64,000 nt of DNA from Glandiceps talaboti (lineage: Eukaryota > Hemichordata > Enteropneusta > Spengelidae), in contig NC_135554.1 of assembly GCF_964340395.1 (NCBI RefSeq), forward strand, positions 9,130,475-9,194,474, given 5' to 3'. Shown one piece after another: positions 1-12,278 of the stretch. The notes beneath the pieces are model-generated. The model had not been told where the DNA came from. It was given only the letters and a program-made list of their open reading frames with translations, and ran no database searches. How positions within the stretch are numbered: the stretch's first letter is position 1; the number at the start of each line of letters is the position of its first letter. The position numbers and the translations under genes were made by a program.

Positions 1-158
1 GAGGCGTCGATTGATGTACAACACTTCATCCTCTGATGATGTTTACATTTTTCTGTTGAAAACCAGTAAGTTCATCTTTTTGACTTGATTTATCAAATTA
101 TCGTTCCATCCATTCTTATATCATATGTTAACACATATCACTTTTTTACAACGTAAAT

Positions 159-241
<83 letters not shown>

Positions 242-3200
242 AACGTATTTTAAAAAAAATATTTCGGTTAAATAATACGTTTTGAGAAACATAACAATTA
301 ATTACATGATAAAGTGATATATGTGTATATATTTGATCTACAGATAACACGAATCAACACGTCAGAATCGAACAACACAATATCACTCTATCGGTTACCG
401 TTACTACCTGTTTGTATTGGAATGAATATAACCGAAAATGGCAGCCTGAGGGATGTCGGGTAAGTTTCCATTGCAGCCATGGAAGTGGAGGATGGGGGGG
501 GGGGGGGGTTACTCATATAGTAGGGGTATGTATATATGTACATGTGTACCGTGATTTTGACACCACGCCCTGCTTTCGACTCATCTAGACCTTAGACAGT
601 TGAATGTGCTAGCATTATACTGAGGATTGGCACACTCTTTAAATGCACGTACGACTTTTAACCTATTTGTATTATTTCAGACATTAAGACTACTATTTTA
701 TGACTGAATGTAAATATTTAGTCCCTACTTTCTGCCTGAAATATATACTTTTGATCTATAGTTGTTAAATCCTTGTAGTCTTAGTGTTTGTAATTTGTAT
801 CCACCAGGATACACCATCAGGACCATTGCACATGTTATTGGCAAATTTTAATCACGCTTGAAATTAATTACGGTAATTAATTAAGTAAGTAAGTATTCAA
901 ATAAACAAACCAGTTAAATACATATATGTTTGTCTGGTATGACAAACATCATTTTGGTCACCTTCACCAATGCAGTGTCTTTATAATGTATGGAGGAAAA
1001 CTAATAGTTATATATTTAGTTATTTTGTTAACGGAATATCATATTGTTTGTATTACAGCCTGGTTCATCATCTGGCGATGGTACACTTGATATGTGTTAT
1101 TTCAATCACCTGACGACATTCACCAGTGTGCTTGCTGATGTTGTTGTTCCAGTCAATACGATTGATTTTGGCAACGTCTTCTCCACTGACCTATCATTGC
1201 AAAGCAGTATTGTGATGATTGTAATTATCATAGGATTGCTTATATACATGATCTCAGTGATTTGGATGAGAAAGAAGGATAAACAAGACATACTGAATGT
1301 AAGAACATAATATTAATAATGTAACTAATTGTGTTTGCATGTATTAAATTGATGGCATATTAGGGTTTATAAATTTATTTTACATGGATGGTTTATAAAT
1401 CATACTTGTACGAACCCCATATTCAACCTAGCTAGTAAACAGTTAACATTGATGTCATGTGTTTAGTGGTTTTACATATCATGGAAATTAACATTGTTAC
1501 AAGTTTGAAGTTCGTGACATTACCGCTAACACTTGTAAAGTCAACTTGTGCCTCTGTAGCAATTACATTGCTAACTTTCTTTCCGGGGGTGAATAAAGCT
1601 AATAGCTTTTCGTTAACAGATGTCCTGTTAATATTTATCATTTGTATCATCTCACATTGTTCAGCTATAATGGAAAAGTCAAAAGTTTCAAAACGTTCTA
1701 CACTCTGTCAAATTGTGACATATCCATCACTGCGCATGTTCTATTCTGTTGTACGTATATTATATCCATCACTGTACATCATGCATTCTGTCGTATGTAT
1801 ATCACATCCACCACTCTGTATGTTGCATTCTGTAGTACGTATATCGTAACCATCACTGTGTATCTTCCATTCTGTAGTATGTATATCGTAACCATCACTG
1901 TCCATGTTGCTTTATGTCGTATGTAAAGGATATCCTTAACAGTGCATTCTGTCATATGTCTAGTATACCCATCACCATGCATTGTGCATTCTGTCATATG
2001 GATATCATGTTTATCACCGTGAACGGTGCATTCTGTTGAAATATATGTCATATCCACCACCGTGCACTGTGCATGTCATCGTACATATGTCATATCCATC
2101 ACTATGCATCGTGGATTTGTGTCAATTAAGGTAATCTATTAATTATGCTGTCATAGGTTGTGTTGTCCATTTTACCAGTAAGAAAAGATTTTTGGAATAA
2201 ACGCTTCATTTACTAGGTTTAGTTAAAACTGTCATTTATGTAAAAAGTGTTGAAACTCCTACAGTTCTTAAGATAAATGTAAGATTCTTTGTACATACAC
2301 CACTAATTAACAATAATATTTGCTGATATTTAATTTCAATTGTAGTGGCTTGCAGTCACTCAGACGAACAACGAGCCTTGGCACAGATACTGGTATGGCA
2401 TAACTGTATATACTGGATTACGTCCTAGAGCCGGTACTAAGTGCAAGGTAGCACTGAGAATAGATGGCGAGAATGGGATCAGCCGAAGAATACTTCTTGA
2501 CAGCAAGGAGAGAGAGTTGGTAAGAAAAACGTTCATTCTAAGATTTGTTCGTAATTTAAAGCATAAGTAATGGCATATTTAATGCTGCACTAGCTGCAAA
2601 TGGACCATTGTTTGAAACTAAGTTTCTAGATATGTAATGTAATGATTAACTCTCATGAGGTGTACTGGATCATCTGTAGGTAAATGTGTGTGTAGATAAA
2701 CTCATAACAGTAAGAAAAGTGACAAATTTGTATTTTATGATACGGACCACAAAATCAGTGCCTCTATCGGCTGAGTTGAAAACCTATTCATTTTAATATA
2801 TTCTTGTTTATAGGATTTGAAGTCAGGAAGCATTCGCTCCTTGAACGCTGCTGTGTTTGATTATTTGGGACAAATTGAACGACTACAAGTGACACTGTGT
2901 AAGTCAAACGGTCAAGACTACGATCCATGGTTCTTGGATAGAATTGAAATTACTGATTTGAAACCCGAAGCAGAAATAAAGAAGTGAGTTTTTATTTTCG
3001 TTTAAATGAAAGTCCCTTGTGTTTTGTAATGTATTTGGTGGTTACTTCCAGACAATAGCCTTGACTAAAATCCATGTATCACTCCGCCAACACCACGCCG
3101 CTGTGACAGGATGAAATGTTAAATCTGTCGGCATCAGTTTGGGAGAGATAAAACAATAATTAATAGATATTTAGAGCAATGCTGTAACATGTTAATTTTA

Positions 3201-5966
3201 GAATATAGGGATTACCTTTCCACGTTTTCGTTTTCACCCACATCCCCCAGCTTCAATTTATCTATGACTAAAAGATTAAGAAAATCTGATTATTAAACTA
3301 GCTATGGTACATGTCGAATCATTGTGTTTCCTGACGAAAATAAATCCACTCTGTAAACCCAAAATTCGTTTAATACTAATCCATGTCGTAGACAGCGTTT
3401 CTTTGTAAACTATCGATGATATAAACTTCAGAAATGTTCTGTTTTAATTAAATCGTGGTTAATGATGACCCTGTTAAAACACTTTTTTCATCAGATTGTT
3501 TGTTTTAGGTGTCAAATGGGTAATGAGGTCTTCTTTTCAGTCTTCGTCCTATCCTTTGAATGTAACGTTGTTCAGGGTATAAAGACCTAATCTTTGAAAG
3601 TTTGGTAGGTTGATAGCATTCCTATGAATCATACAACTACACAACATGATTGACTTATTGTCAACACTATATGTTTCTCTGAGAAAGTCTTATCTATCTA
3701 CATCATTCTATGTTTAATAATTCAGGTATGACTTTCTTTGCTATGGATGGTTTGGAAAGGACAACCTGGTAAAGACCCTGGACGTCGCAAAAGAAGAAGA
3801 TCGGAGGAGCTTTACACACGTGTTGGTCAACAAACTTCGCTTGCAACTGTTCAACGATTACTTGTGGGGTTCAATCTTCAACCGACAGCTACCAAGCCAT
3901 TTTACCAGAGTACAGCGTTTGTCCTGTATTACATCCATGTTGTTTCTAACGATGTTGGTCAGTGCGATGTTCTACAATACTGGAGATAAAGTAGCAGCCA
4001 CAAAAACTATTGGTTATGGTGAGGTGACCATTTCCCTGGGTACACTATATATTGCCTTCATATCTTGTCTTATAAATATACCACCGGCAATCCTGATGGT
4101 TAAATTGTTCGAGAAATCCAACCGCCTAAGCCGAATCCTGCCCATGGAAATCATAACTACCAATGTTGACGGTGATGGGAATACTACCAGACGCAATCTG
4201 TTGCCCAGCTGCTGTTTAATATTGGGCTGGAGTCTAGTGATCACCTCCATATTACTGTCAAACTTCTTCTTGATCATGTACAGTCTTGATTGGGGACCAG
4301 AAGTGTCAATGCAGTGGCTGGTATCTCAACTTACATCATGTGCATTGTCAGCTTTCCTGATTGACCCGTTGAAGGTACATTTATTTATCACATAAATACG
4401 TGCATATCTTCTACTGTGTGACCCCTGTTCTACCGAACTATTTTTTCTCCGTACTGTTCGAGTGCTCGTGTCAATCCTACGCTACGATCAAGTTTATCGT
4501 AATAATTATGTGCTTTCAAAACGTAAATGCATACATTACGTTACATATATCCTTGGATGACATGAGTTTGATACGTAGAAGTCCTTTTATTTTAATTTGA
4601 TACATTTTACTCTATTTAAAAATCACGTAGATTATCGATGTAGCAGCCGGCAAGCTTAAGCTTATTTCCGATTTTCCGTCGAGCTCAGATCTCCGAACTT
4701 ACACAACCCGAGAAAATATGATTAAAATGACGGCACAAAAGTCGTATTCAGACAATTCTACTTACGTTTTAAACTAAATTCGATATAACATGTACATCGC
4801 AAGGTTATAACCGATAATTTTGGTTGAGAAACCACACAACAGTATGACCGATACCATACATATGGTGAGCTTGACCTCGCGACAGGTCACGCGATTATGC
4901 AATTTGCATAGCCATCGGGCGCCATTTTTTAATACGCGATGGAGAATATAGTGCGATGAAATGATGCAGTATTCGTAAAATACGATTTAAAATTTTAGAA
5001 AAATACGGGGAAATATTTATGTGATAAATATATAATTCCATGAAATCAATGTTAGTTTTACGTCATAATGCTCCTCGTATGATTCCGCGGACTACAAATT
5101 CGAGCCGGTAGGCTCGAATTTGTATTAGTCCGCGGAATCATACTCGGAGCATTATGACGTAAAACTAACATTGATTTCATGGGATTATATATAAATATGC
5201 GATATGTATGGGGTATTTACAATCCACAAGTCCGAAATCAATGTTAATTAATACCATATGCTGTGAAAAATGTAACGAAAGTAAATATGTATGCTTGAAT
5301 TTGAGATCAAAACAGGGATCACCTCTATGCCGGAAATTGCGCAGTGGTTTATTTCTGTTGCCCACAGTTTGACAGGATTATGTTATGTGAAATGAACATT
5401 GGTCTTTGCTTGCCATAAACCTTACAATGATTCTGAGTGAGAAAAAAAAATGTCATTTCATGCTTTCATTAATTCAAGGAGTACAGAGTTATGTACCGTG
5501 TATCTAAGTTATGATTTGAAAAGTTGTATCTCAGCTCGTTTTATAGTCAGTAGCCACATTTAGCATATGACGGCATACGAATATATTGGTTACTGGTTAA
5601 CATTCTGTCACATCAATATATCATTGTATGTAATGATGGTTTATCATAAAGTTCATACAGTTATTTATTATTCGTTTTATGTTCATTGTGGAGAAGAAGT
5701 ACTACCTAAGACAAATTGTACACTTTACACTAATGCTTCTATACTTGCCAGGCTGAACAAAAGTTGTAGTCATATTTTATGATATATAATAATACCGTTG
5801 ATTTTCTTTTCACATACAGGCTATTATCGTTGCCCATGGGATGTCACTTGCGTTCTTTCTCTTGAAAAAACCACTGGAAGTCGACAATGATGAAGAATTC
5901 CGACAGATGTTGACCCCTCCAGCAGAGGAGGCAGATGGAATAGCTGACGTGCAGTTTCCTGTATAG
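1..5966 (+). CDS. Polycystin-1-like protein, 3' part (GPS-TM1-PLAT-TM2-5), 5' incomplete
   Basis: Seven exons in consistent phase: 1-65 (reading from base 2), 344-459, 1059-1298, 2346-2519, 2814-2983, 3726-4374 and 5820-5966, giving 519 residues and a TAG stop; the 5' end lies outside the window. The GPS proteolysis site is at residues ~44-81, with paired Cys (C44, C59, C73) and an HL/TT cleavage site at 77-80. TM1 (~109-129) follows, then a PLAT/LH2 domain (~141-252, opening WLAVTQTNNEPWHRYWYG), TM2 (~321-338), TM3 (~354-381), TM4 (~413-440) and TM5 (~450-485). This is the polycystin-1/PKD1L/PKDREJ order: the extracellular region is cleaved at the GPS and the protein sits in plasma or ciliary membrane. 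Family members normally continue through six more TMs with the polycystin TOP/channel-like region; here the frame ends 34 residues after TM5. AATAAA lies just after the stop (~5976). It could be a short family member or a truncated one. Family assignment is firm; the exact orthologue is not. Confidence 0.9.
161..241. repeat. (GATT)n microsatellite
   Basis: About twenty GATT copies with one GGTT variant, in the first intron seen of the polycystin-like gene. Confidence 0.97.
1700..2110. repeat. Intronic minisatellite, ~45-bp unit
   Basis: Roughly nine degenerate copies of a ~45-bp unit built on 'atatccatcactgt' and 'gcattctgtagtatgta' lie in the intron between the GPS/TM1 exon and the PLAT exon. 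Open frames on both strands here (about 1642-1926 + and 1779-2060 -) are by-products of the repeat and not genes. Confidence 0.85.
5015..5205. mobile_element. Hairpin element (MITE-like palindrome) in the last intron of the polycystin-like gene
   Basis: A near-perfect inverted repeat: 5038-5107 pairs with 5113-5182 around a short centre, and weaker pairing extends outward to ~5015 and ~5205. There is no coding capacity. It resembles a non-autonomous foldback/MITE; no target duplication was established. Confidence 0.75.
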
Positions 5967-7436
5967 GATTCAGAAATAAATGCCGGAAAACGAGATCATG
6001 CACAACAAATCAGAAATTAAACTTGACGATGGCACGCTAGATTATAAGTACAGTAAACGTCCTATAAACTGGTAAAAACCTCATATTTATTTATTGACCT
6101 AGCGTTCTGCAAAAAATAGAGTTTCTAGTGTTGATATGTTTTTTTTTATCAATCGTGACTAATATACGAAGTTACACTGGTGCACTTTCCCACATTCGAC
6201 AAAGTGGTCAGAAAACCTGGATTACTTTTAATTGATCAAGAAGTGATATCGTAACTGCACACTCGTAATTTTATCCATTACCTAGATTTGAATATTTGTA
6301 ATTTTATCATATCTACTGTTTTTACTCATTTGAGGTTTGTGGCTCCGAGTGAATGCCGAGCACTGAGTAAATCTGCACAAACAGAATGCACAATGTGTTA
6401 TAAATATACGTTACCGAAAACTATTGTTGTTAGGGATTCTGAAATCCAGAAATGAACAAATAACTGTCACAGAGAAAGCTATTTTGACAACCATTACAAA
6501 CATGCATTGGAAATAGGTCACAGGAATAAACGCACTGGCACACCCATAAAAAAGGTGGAAAAAATTGACAAGTTGATGTGGTATTAATTAATAACTAGAA
6601 TTTTAATTATATGGTACTCATCCTCTATTCAAAGAATTCACTTCACAGTGTCGTATAGTTTGGGATAATGCAGCACGTTTTGAATTTCATAATTTCAAGA
6701 TGACGATACATGTAGAATTGAAAACAAAACATTTAGAAATACGTATTAATATTTGTGTGTGTTAAAGTTCATATGTATATGTCACTTTAAATTCCAGTAA
6801 TGTCAACATTAATATTTACTTGTGGTTGTTTTAGTCATAATGGTAATTGATATGTTTCATTGTCAATTGTACTTGAATTAAGTGTTTTTGAACAATATGA
6901 GATGGTTTGATTTTCCTAAATTTCAATTCAATATAATATAATATAACAGTATATATCGACACTATTTAATAGATATTTACACAAAATACAAACACAAACA
7001 TCTAGTTCTCGACGAAGTAGCCATGTAAGTGATCAATGTAGGCAGATATTCCAGTAATACATAATATTAGGGTCGATGAAACATTAATGATTTACGCTTT
7101 TGTAGTTGACCCGAGACTGGACAGTATTGATCTATGAAGGGTAATTTACAAGATTGAGTATTGGCAGCTGATTGAACACAGTCATTTCAGAAGACCTTTA
7201 TTATACAACAAAGTGTGGTTTTAGCAAACGATTTAAAAGAAACACCTTTTAAAGTTTGATATATAATGTGAAATATAATTAATAGCACATATTGTATGAG
7301 ATATATTTAATAGCACCTATTAGATGAGAGATATTTAATAGCCCCTATTATATATGACATCTTTGTTATGGGACTGAGTACAGTTGGTTTAAGATGTGTG
7401 TTATCATATACCTATGCTCAGATCAGTCGTTCTTGC

Positions 7437-7485
7437 TGACGTTTAACGTGAAATATCACTTTCTGATATTTGACGTTAAACGTCA
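7437..7485. repeat. Short hairpin with 22-bp arms
   Basis: 'tgacgtttaacgtgaaat' and its near-exact reverse complement are separated by 5 bases, with one mismatch between the arms. A further partial copy of the arm follows at ~7491. Function unknown. Confidence 0.7.
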
Positions 7486-8069
7486 TGATATTCACATTAA
7501 ACGTCATCAAAAACGGCGGTCAATGTTATCTCATATGACCACAAAATTTAGACTATTTTAGGGAAATTCTGACGAAAATATCCATATACCAAATACTCAA
7601 ATGACACTATTTGGGATCATACTTTAAATTACAAATTCACAACCTCATTGTACAGGTACGTTCATTTCATAAGGGTATCACCGACTGTAGTAGGCCATCA
7701 TTCACTTTACGCTACACTGTACCACACTATGAAAAATACACTGCTGTACGAAAGTTACGAGTGTGATCGCAGGGGACCATTTACTTTTATTATATAACAT
7801 ATTGAAGCATTTTCTGATTTTTTAAGAGAACCATCTCTACAACCGAAGTTATATTTCGAAATAATGACAATAATGACATTTTACTCTAGAATCTGATGAA
7901 AATTGATGATCAACCGAAATAGGTTGACAGGGTCAATAGAACGTGCATGTGAACGTCTCCTGGCATTAGAGTGCAGGAATCTCTGCAGGCCGCGGCCGTT
8001 ACATAGTATATTTGTTTTAATTTTACGTGTACTTTCATTGATTGAATGGGCATAGGCATATGATAAATC

Positions 8070-8246
8070 GGTTATTACCCGACATCACCTCTTCATTCGT
8101 TGTATCACCGTTCGTACCGTTTCGGCAATATAATATAATATAATATAATATAATATAATATAATATAATATAACATGACGTGTCACAATGCCAAAACGGT
8201 ACTCATGGCGATACGACGAACGAAGAGGTAATATCGGGTAATAATC
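8070..8246. mobile_element. MITE-like hairpin with a (TAATA)n centre
   Basis: The left arm (8070-~8127) and right arm (~8189-8246) are inverted copies starting 'ttattacccga', with several substitutions. A TAATA microsatellite (~8127-8173) lies between them. It is consistent with an old non-autonomous DNA element whose loop became a microsatellite. Confidence 0.7.
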
Positions 8247-8407
8247 TCATTTTATTCACAGCACTTTGTCATTAGTCAAATGACTGTTTGTTATGAAGTG
8301 GTTTGTAACCTATCTATTGTGATTGGTCTGCGATTGAACTGTCATTTTATATTATCTATCCAATAGAAAAAGTACCAAAAGTGTGTATGCCATGACTATT
8401 TACATTA

Positions 8408-8410
<3 letters not shown>

Positions 8411-8469
<59 letters not shown>

Positions 8470-8497
8470 GCTGCTGCTGCTGCTGCAGCTGCTGCTG
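8411..8497. repeat. (GTT)n(GCT)n microsatellite
   Basis: A long GTT run passes directly into GCT copies. No coding context. Confidence 0.97.
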
Positions 8498-8918
8498 TGT
8501 AGAAAGATGAGAAGTGTTTGTTTTTATATGTGTGTTGGTGATGGTACACGAACACCATTGTAATGTTACTGTTCCGATTCAGAAATATATATGTAACCTT
8601 TGTTTAATTGGTATGAGAAATCATCAACAGACTGAAGTCCAAATTACGTCAGAGAAAGACACGCCAGTAAAGAAATATAGAATTGATTCATTAATATTGT
8701 GAACGACGAGCAATCTATGTCGCAATACAAAACATAAAACTATACACACAGTAAACCTATAATTGTATATCTAGATGTAAGTCATGCAAGGTTGGGTGGA
8801 GTATTTTTTCCGTTTTCTTTTTCTACTGCTAAAAATCTGTCAAATCTGCGACTGAATCACTTGCTGTCATTAACCAGAACACAATGAATTTGTACTCAAA
8901 ACCTGCCGTGTAATAATA

Positions 8919-9280
8919 TGTCACAGTTATGTCACTTTACCTTCATGAATTTCATTAGATACTAGTAGTCAAATAGTTTTAGACAGGTGTACCGTGTCAG
9001 GTAAAAAAGCCCAACACACAGGTCACCGGTACATTCATTTTTTGTGTAGCCAGCAAGGCAACAACCTACCTCTTTCACTTTGTACTTCAGGTTAGTTATA
9101 TTCTCTTTTTCCTTTTGTGACATTTTTTTTTTGTGTAGCCAGCAAGGCAACAACCTACCTCTTTCACTTTGTACTTCAGCTCCTGTCCTTTCCGTTATGT
9201 GTGTACGTTGTAATAAAGTTTATTTGAGTTAACTGCATCAACTGGTATGATATTTGGAGTGTGAGGCGGCAACCGTGACA
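8919..9280 (+). mobile_element. Probable 5' LTR of a Ty3/gypsy element
   Basis: The right edge is inferred from the primer-binding site that starts two bases after 'aaccgtgaca'. The left edge is inferred from 'tgtcacagtt', an imperfect inverted match to that end (TG...CA termini). AATAAA lies near 9212. Inside, an ~89-bp segment containing 'gtagccagcaaggcaacaac' is tandemly duplicated (~9038-9126 and ~9127-9179). No second LTR was found, so the left boundary is tentative. Confidence 0.5.
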
Positions 9281-9282
9281 AA

Positions 9283-9300
9283 TGGCGTAGTCGGCAGGAT
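9283..9300 (+). promoter_or_regulatory. Retrotransposon primer-binding site
   Basis: 'tggcgtagtcggcaggat' closely resembles the TGGCGCAGTCGGTAGGAT-type primer-binding site common in animal Ty3/gypsy elements, and it sits two bases after the inferred LTR end. It fixes the orientation of the element. Confidence 0.65.
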
Positions 9301-9825
9301 TAAATTAAATGCTAAAACTGTGAAAGATGCCTACGCCTTACCTAGAATAGATGATACACTTGATAATCTTAGTGGTTCTAGTTGGTTTTCATCTTTAGAT
9401 CTCAGGTCAGGGTTTTACCAAGTGGATATGGAGGAGTCAGACAAGCAGAAAACTGCGTTCACTGTTGGTAACCTAGGTCATTATGAGTTTAACCGAATGC
9501 CTATGGGGTTGACTAATGCGCCAGCTACTTTCCAACGTCTCATGGAAAAGAGTTTTGGTGAGCTAACTTTCCGTGAATGTTGTATTTTTATAGATGATGT
9601 TCTGGTTTATTCAAAGACATTTGATGATCATCTTGAAAGACTTCAGAGGGTGTTTGAACGGTTGTCTACTTATGGCTTGAAATTAAAACCATCAAAATGT
9701 TCTCTGTTTCGACGTAAGGTGAAATATCTTGGACATATTGTTTCTGCTCGTGGTATTGAAACTGACCCAGGCAAGGTATCAGCGCTAAGAAATTGGCCAG
9801 CCACTAGTACATCTAGTGCAAGATA
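9301..9825 (+). pseudogene. Ty3/gypsy reverse transcriptase fragment (internally deleted pol)
   Basis: One open frame (9254-9865) reads through the primer-binding site into the fingers/palm of a Ty3/gypsy reverse transcriptase. Motifs in order: LNAKTVKDAYALPRIDDTLD, SLDLRSGFYQV, KTAF, NRMPMGLTNAPATFQ, the catalytic FIDDVLVYS, HLERLQRVFERL, LKLKPSKCSLF and YLGHIVS. Gag, protease and the start of RT are missing: the primer-binding site is followed at once by the middle of the N-terminal RT segment. The thumb, RNase H and integrase are also missing, because the frame is interrupted at ~9825 by another repeat terminus. It is an inactive relic even though the retained frame is intact. Confidence 0.85.
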
Positions 9826-9890
9826 TGGGGTTGAATTGGTTTTATTTTTTCTCTCCGCTACGTAGCGAAGGGTAGCGAAGGTAGCGAGAT
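9826..9890. mobile_element. Terminus of a repeat family also found at 26845-26925
   Basis: 'ggggttgaattggtttta...' followed by 'ccgctacgtagcg' and 'ggtagcgaaggtagc' is the inverted counterpart of 26868-26925, the right flank of the large minisatellite. The shared edge, including the GCTACGTAGC palindrome, suggests the end of a transposable element that carries CGCTACC-type subterminal repeats. It inserted into the gypsy relic here. Confidence 0.5.
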
Positions 9891-9899
9891 TCAAAACTT

Positions 9900-10235
9900 A
9901 CTCTTTTACATTCAGACACATTTTAGGAATCTACATTATACATCAGACTGTATTACCGTCATGTTTTTTTGCACAAAATAAATGGTGTACATCGTGTTAC
10001 CCGTGTTTTATTTCTGCACTCCTTTTTTGGCCGTGGAAGTACACCGACCGAGTCACCACTTGCGTTACAAACAGACAACCGTGATCCCACTTGTTCAAAT
10101 TCTAAACGTACCCTTTTACATTCCAACACATTCAATGATTATACATTGAATATACTGTATTACGGTTACACTAAATGGTGTACATCGTGTTACAACCGCG
10201 CTGTATCTCTGCACTAATTTTCTCCATGGAAGTAC
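9900..10235. repeat. Degenerate tandem duplication, ~200-bp unit
   Basis: Two direct copies (about 9900-10060 and 10105-10235) share 'cttttacattc', 'actgtattac', 'aaatggtgtacatcgtgtta', 'tctgcact' and 'ggaagtacac' in the same order. They probably belong to the repeat element whose edge is at 9826. Confidence 0.6.
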
Positions 10236-10652
10236 ACTGCATGAGTAAACAGGCCTTGCGTTGCGTTGCGTCGCGTACACATGCAGAGTCTGGTTACGTG
10301 TACGTTGCGTTGTACATGTTGTATTCATCCTAGAAGTCAGAGGTCAGAGGTCGAGATAAAAGCCAGCTCCATTCTCCAGCTGCATCGTCATTTTGTCCCC
10401 GGGTTTTAGCTCTCTACTATATCATCGTAAGTACTTTTTTATATTTCTCTTTTCGTTTACACGTAAGTATGTACGTTATGTTCTACTTACGCTCTCCCAG
10501 CCCATCTCTCGACTATTTCTGTACTAAAAATTACAGTTTGTTGCTTGACACATCTTCAACACCAGTCAAATAAAAGCTATGTCTTTGTTGAGACTTGACC
10601 TGTCAGTTTTACAACTTATGCATACCATCTTATTATCTGATAACGCTATTTT
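10236..10652. other. Gene-free stretch
   Basis: A short 'ttgcg' cluster (~10250-10275) and otherwise unremarkable AT-rich sequence. No exon or motif was recognised. Confidence 0.5.
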
Positions 10653-11318
10653 TATGGGGGCCCGTTCTGGTCACAATTATCATGATTATGTAGAAATAAT
10701 AAAACTACTGCTGTAATTAATATTATGTATTCCTTGAATTATTTAAATGTGTTTTGATTAATTGTATGCACTGTTATGTTGTCTACAATTGATTTTATGT
10801 ATTCCTTGAATTATTTTAATGTGTTTTTGATTAATTTTATGTAGTCTTGAATTAATTTTATGTATTCCTGGAATTAATTTTATGTATTCCTGGAATTAAT
10901 TTTATGTATGTGTCGAATTATTTTTATGTATGTGCCGAATTATTTTTATTTATGTCCCGAATTAATTTTGTGTATGTGCTGAATTAATTTTGTGTATGTC
11001 TCGATTTAATTTTATGTATGTGCTGAATTAATTTTGCCCCTACAAATACAATCCTTTGCGCAAGATTTCTTATTCAAAATGGCGGCCCGCAGTGATGCTC
11101 AGCGGGTTGTCATTCGAGAAAGAAATCAAGGAGGATTCTACCAATTTTTGCTCAATCTAAAATCAGTTGTTCGAGTTTTTCTGTCTCCCCTGAATTTAGG
11201 ATCAACAGACGATCTATATGAAGTTAAGTTTCGAATGTTTGATGCCACGGGACTTTGTCTTTGCTTTTGGATGACTTAGCGAGAGAAGGGCCCAATCCAA
11301 CGGGACTACCTTCCCATA

Positions 11319-11549
11319 TTATACAAATAACATGTAACATCGATACAACTTGGACCTGGACGAAGGCGCCTTTCGTCTTCGCTGAATAGTCGAAACACTC
11401 ACTTGAAGCATATCAGCAATTTTCTGCCATGGGTAGAAGAGGGAACGCAAGTGTTCCAATTGGTGTTTTGAAATTTCCAAGCGCCTTTGTCCAGGTCCAT
11501 GTTGTATCACAGGGGACCCAGGAACCGTGTGACAAACAAAACAAAACAA
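11319..11549 (-). pseudogene. Captured helix-turn-helix fragment inside the foldback element
   Basis: The reverse-strand frame contains HGPGQRRLEISKHQLEHLRS, then FYPWQKIADMLQVSVSTIQRRR. This matches the pattern (G-RRR--IS-EQL--LR--GF-W--IA--LGVS--T-RR) of the helix-turn-helix module that precedes a retroviral-type integrase core in many uncharacterised animal proteins. Only this module is present, without a start or the integrase domain, so it reads as a captured gene fragment. The assignment rests on remembered pattern similarity. Confidence 0.5.
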
Positions 11550-11678
11550 AACAAATAAATAAAAAAATAAATAAATAAACTACCAAATAAATGACAAATG
11601 AACAAGCAAACGAACGACAAGTATAGGGACAAATAGAATAATTAAATAAACCAGCAAATAAACAGATACTCATGGGGG

Positions 11679-11744
11679 TATACTAGATATGGTTTTTTCT
11701 ATACCCATCACTATTTGTATAGAAAAAAAACATATCTAGTATAC
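11679..11744. repeat. Nested ~65-bp hairpin
   Basis: 'gtatactagatatg' plus a T-run pairs with its complement ending 'catatctagtatac' around a small loop. It lies within the centre of the foldback element and could be a nested MITE or the foldback's own loop. Confidence 0.6.
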
Positions 11745-12278
11745 CTGCTGAGCACCGTGCACCACTCTGAGCTGTGGGCCGCCATTTTGAATAAGATATC
11801 TTGCGCAAAGGATTGTAGGGGCAAAATTAATTTGACACATACACAAAAGTAATTCAGCACATACATAAAATCAATTCGGGACATACACAAATTTAATTCG
11901 TGACATACACAAAATTAATTCAGGACATACACAAAATTAATTCACGACATGAATAAAAATAATTCGGCACATACATAAAAATAATTCGGGACATACATAA
12001 AAGTAATTCGGCACATACATAAAAATAATTCGGGACATAAATAAAATTAATTCAGGGCATACATAAATTAATTCTAGACTACATGAAATTAATTCCAGGA
12101 ATACATGAAATTAATTCAAGGAATACATAAAATTAATTAAAGACTACATAAAATTAAGACCGGTACATAAAATTAATCAAAAGACATTTAAGTAATTCAA
12201 GGAATGCATAATATTAATTACAGCAGTAGTTTTATTATTTCTACATAAGTGTGACCAGAACGGGCCCCATACTATTTT

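Larger units (their letters stand above)
5967..8918. other. Intergenic, no gene recognised
   Basis: AT-rich DNA after the polycystin-like stop. It contains a few degenerate ~35-bp copies of an 'atatttaatagcacctatta' sequence (~7260-7350) and the two hairpins and the microsatellite listed separately. The short open frame at 8514-8702 has no recognisable domain. Nothing else was seen. Confidence 0.6.
10653..12271. mobile_element. Foldback DNA transposon, 1.6 kb, with TIRs and 7-bp target duplication
   Basis: The left end TATGGGGGCCCGTTCTGGTC is the near-exact reverse complement of the right end (GACCAGAACGGGCCCCATA). Direct copies of CTATTTT flank both ends (10646-10652 and 12272-12278), as expected for a target-site duplication. 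The inverted arms run inward for several hundred bases. They are made of degenerate 25-30-bp tandem units (such as 'aattaattttatgtatgtg' on the left and the complement on the right), and the match continues to 'caaaatggcggcccgca' (left, ~11076) against its complement (right, ~11780). The middle carries a short helix-turn-helix fragment and a smaller hairpin. No transposase is encoded, so it is non-autonomous. Confidence 0.85.
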
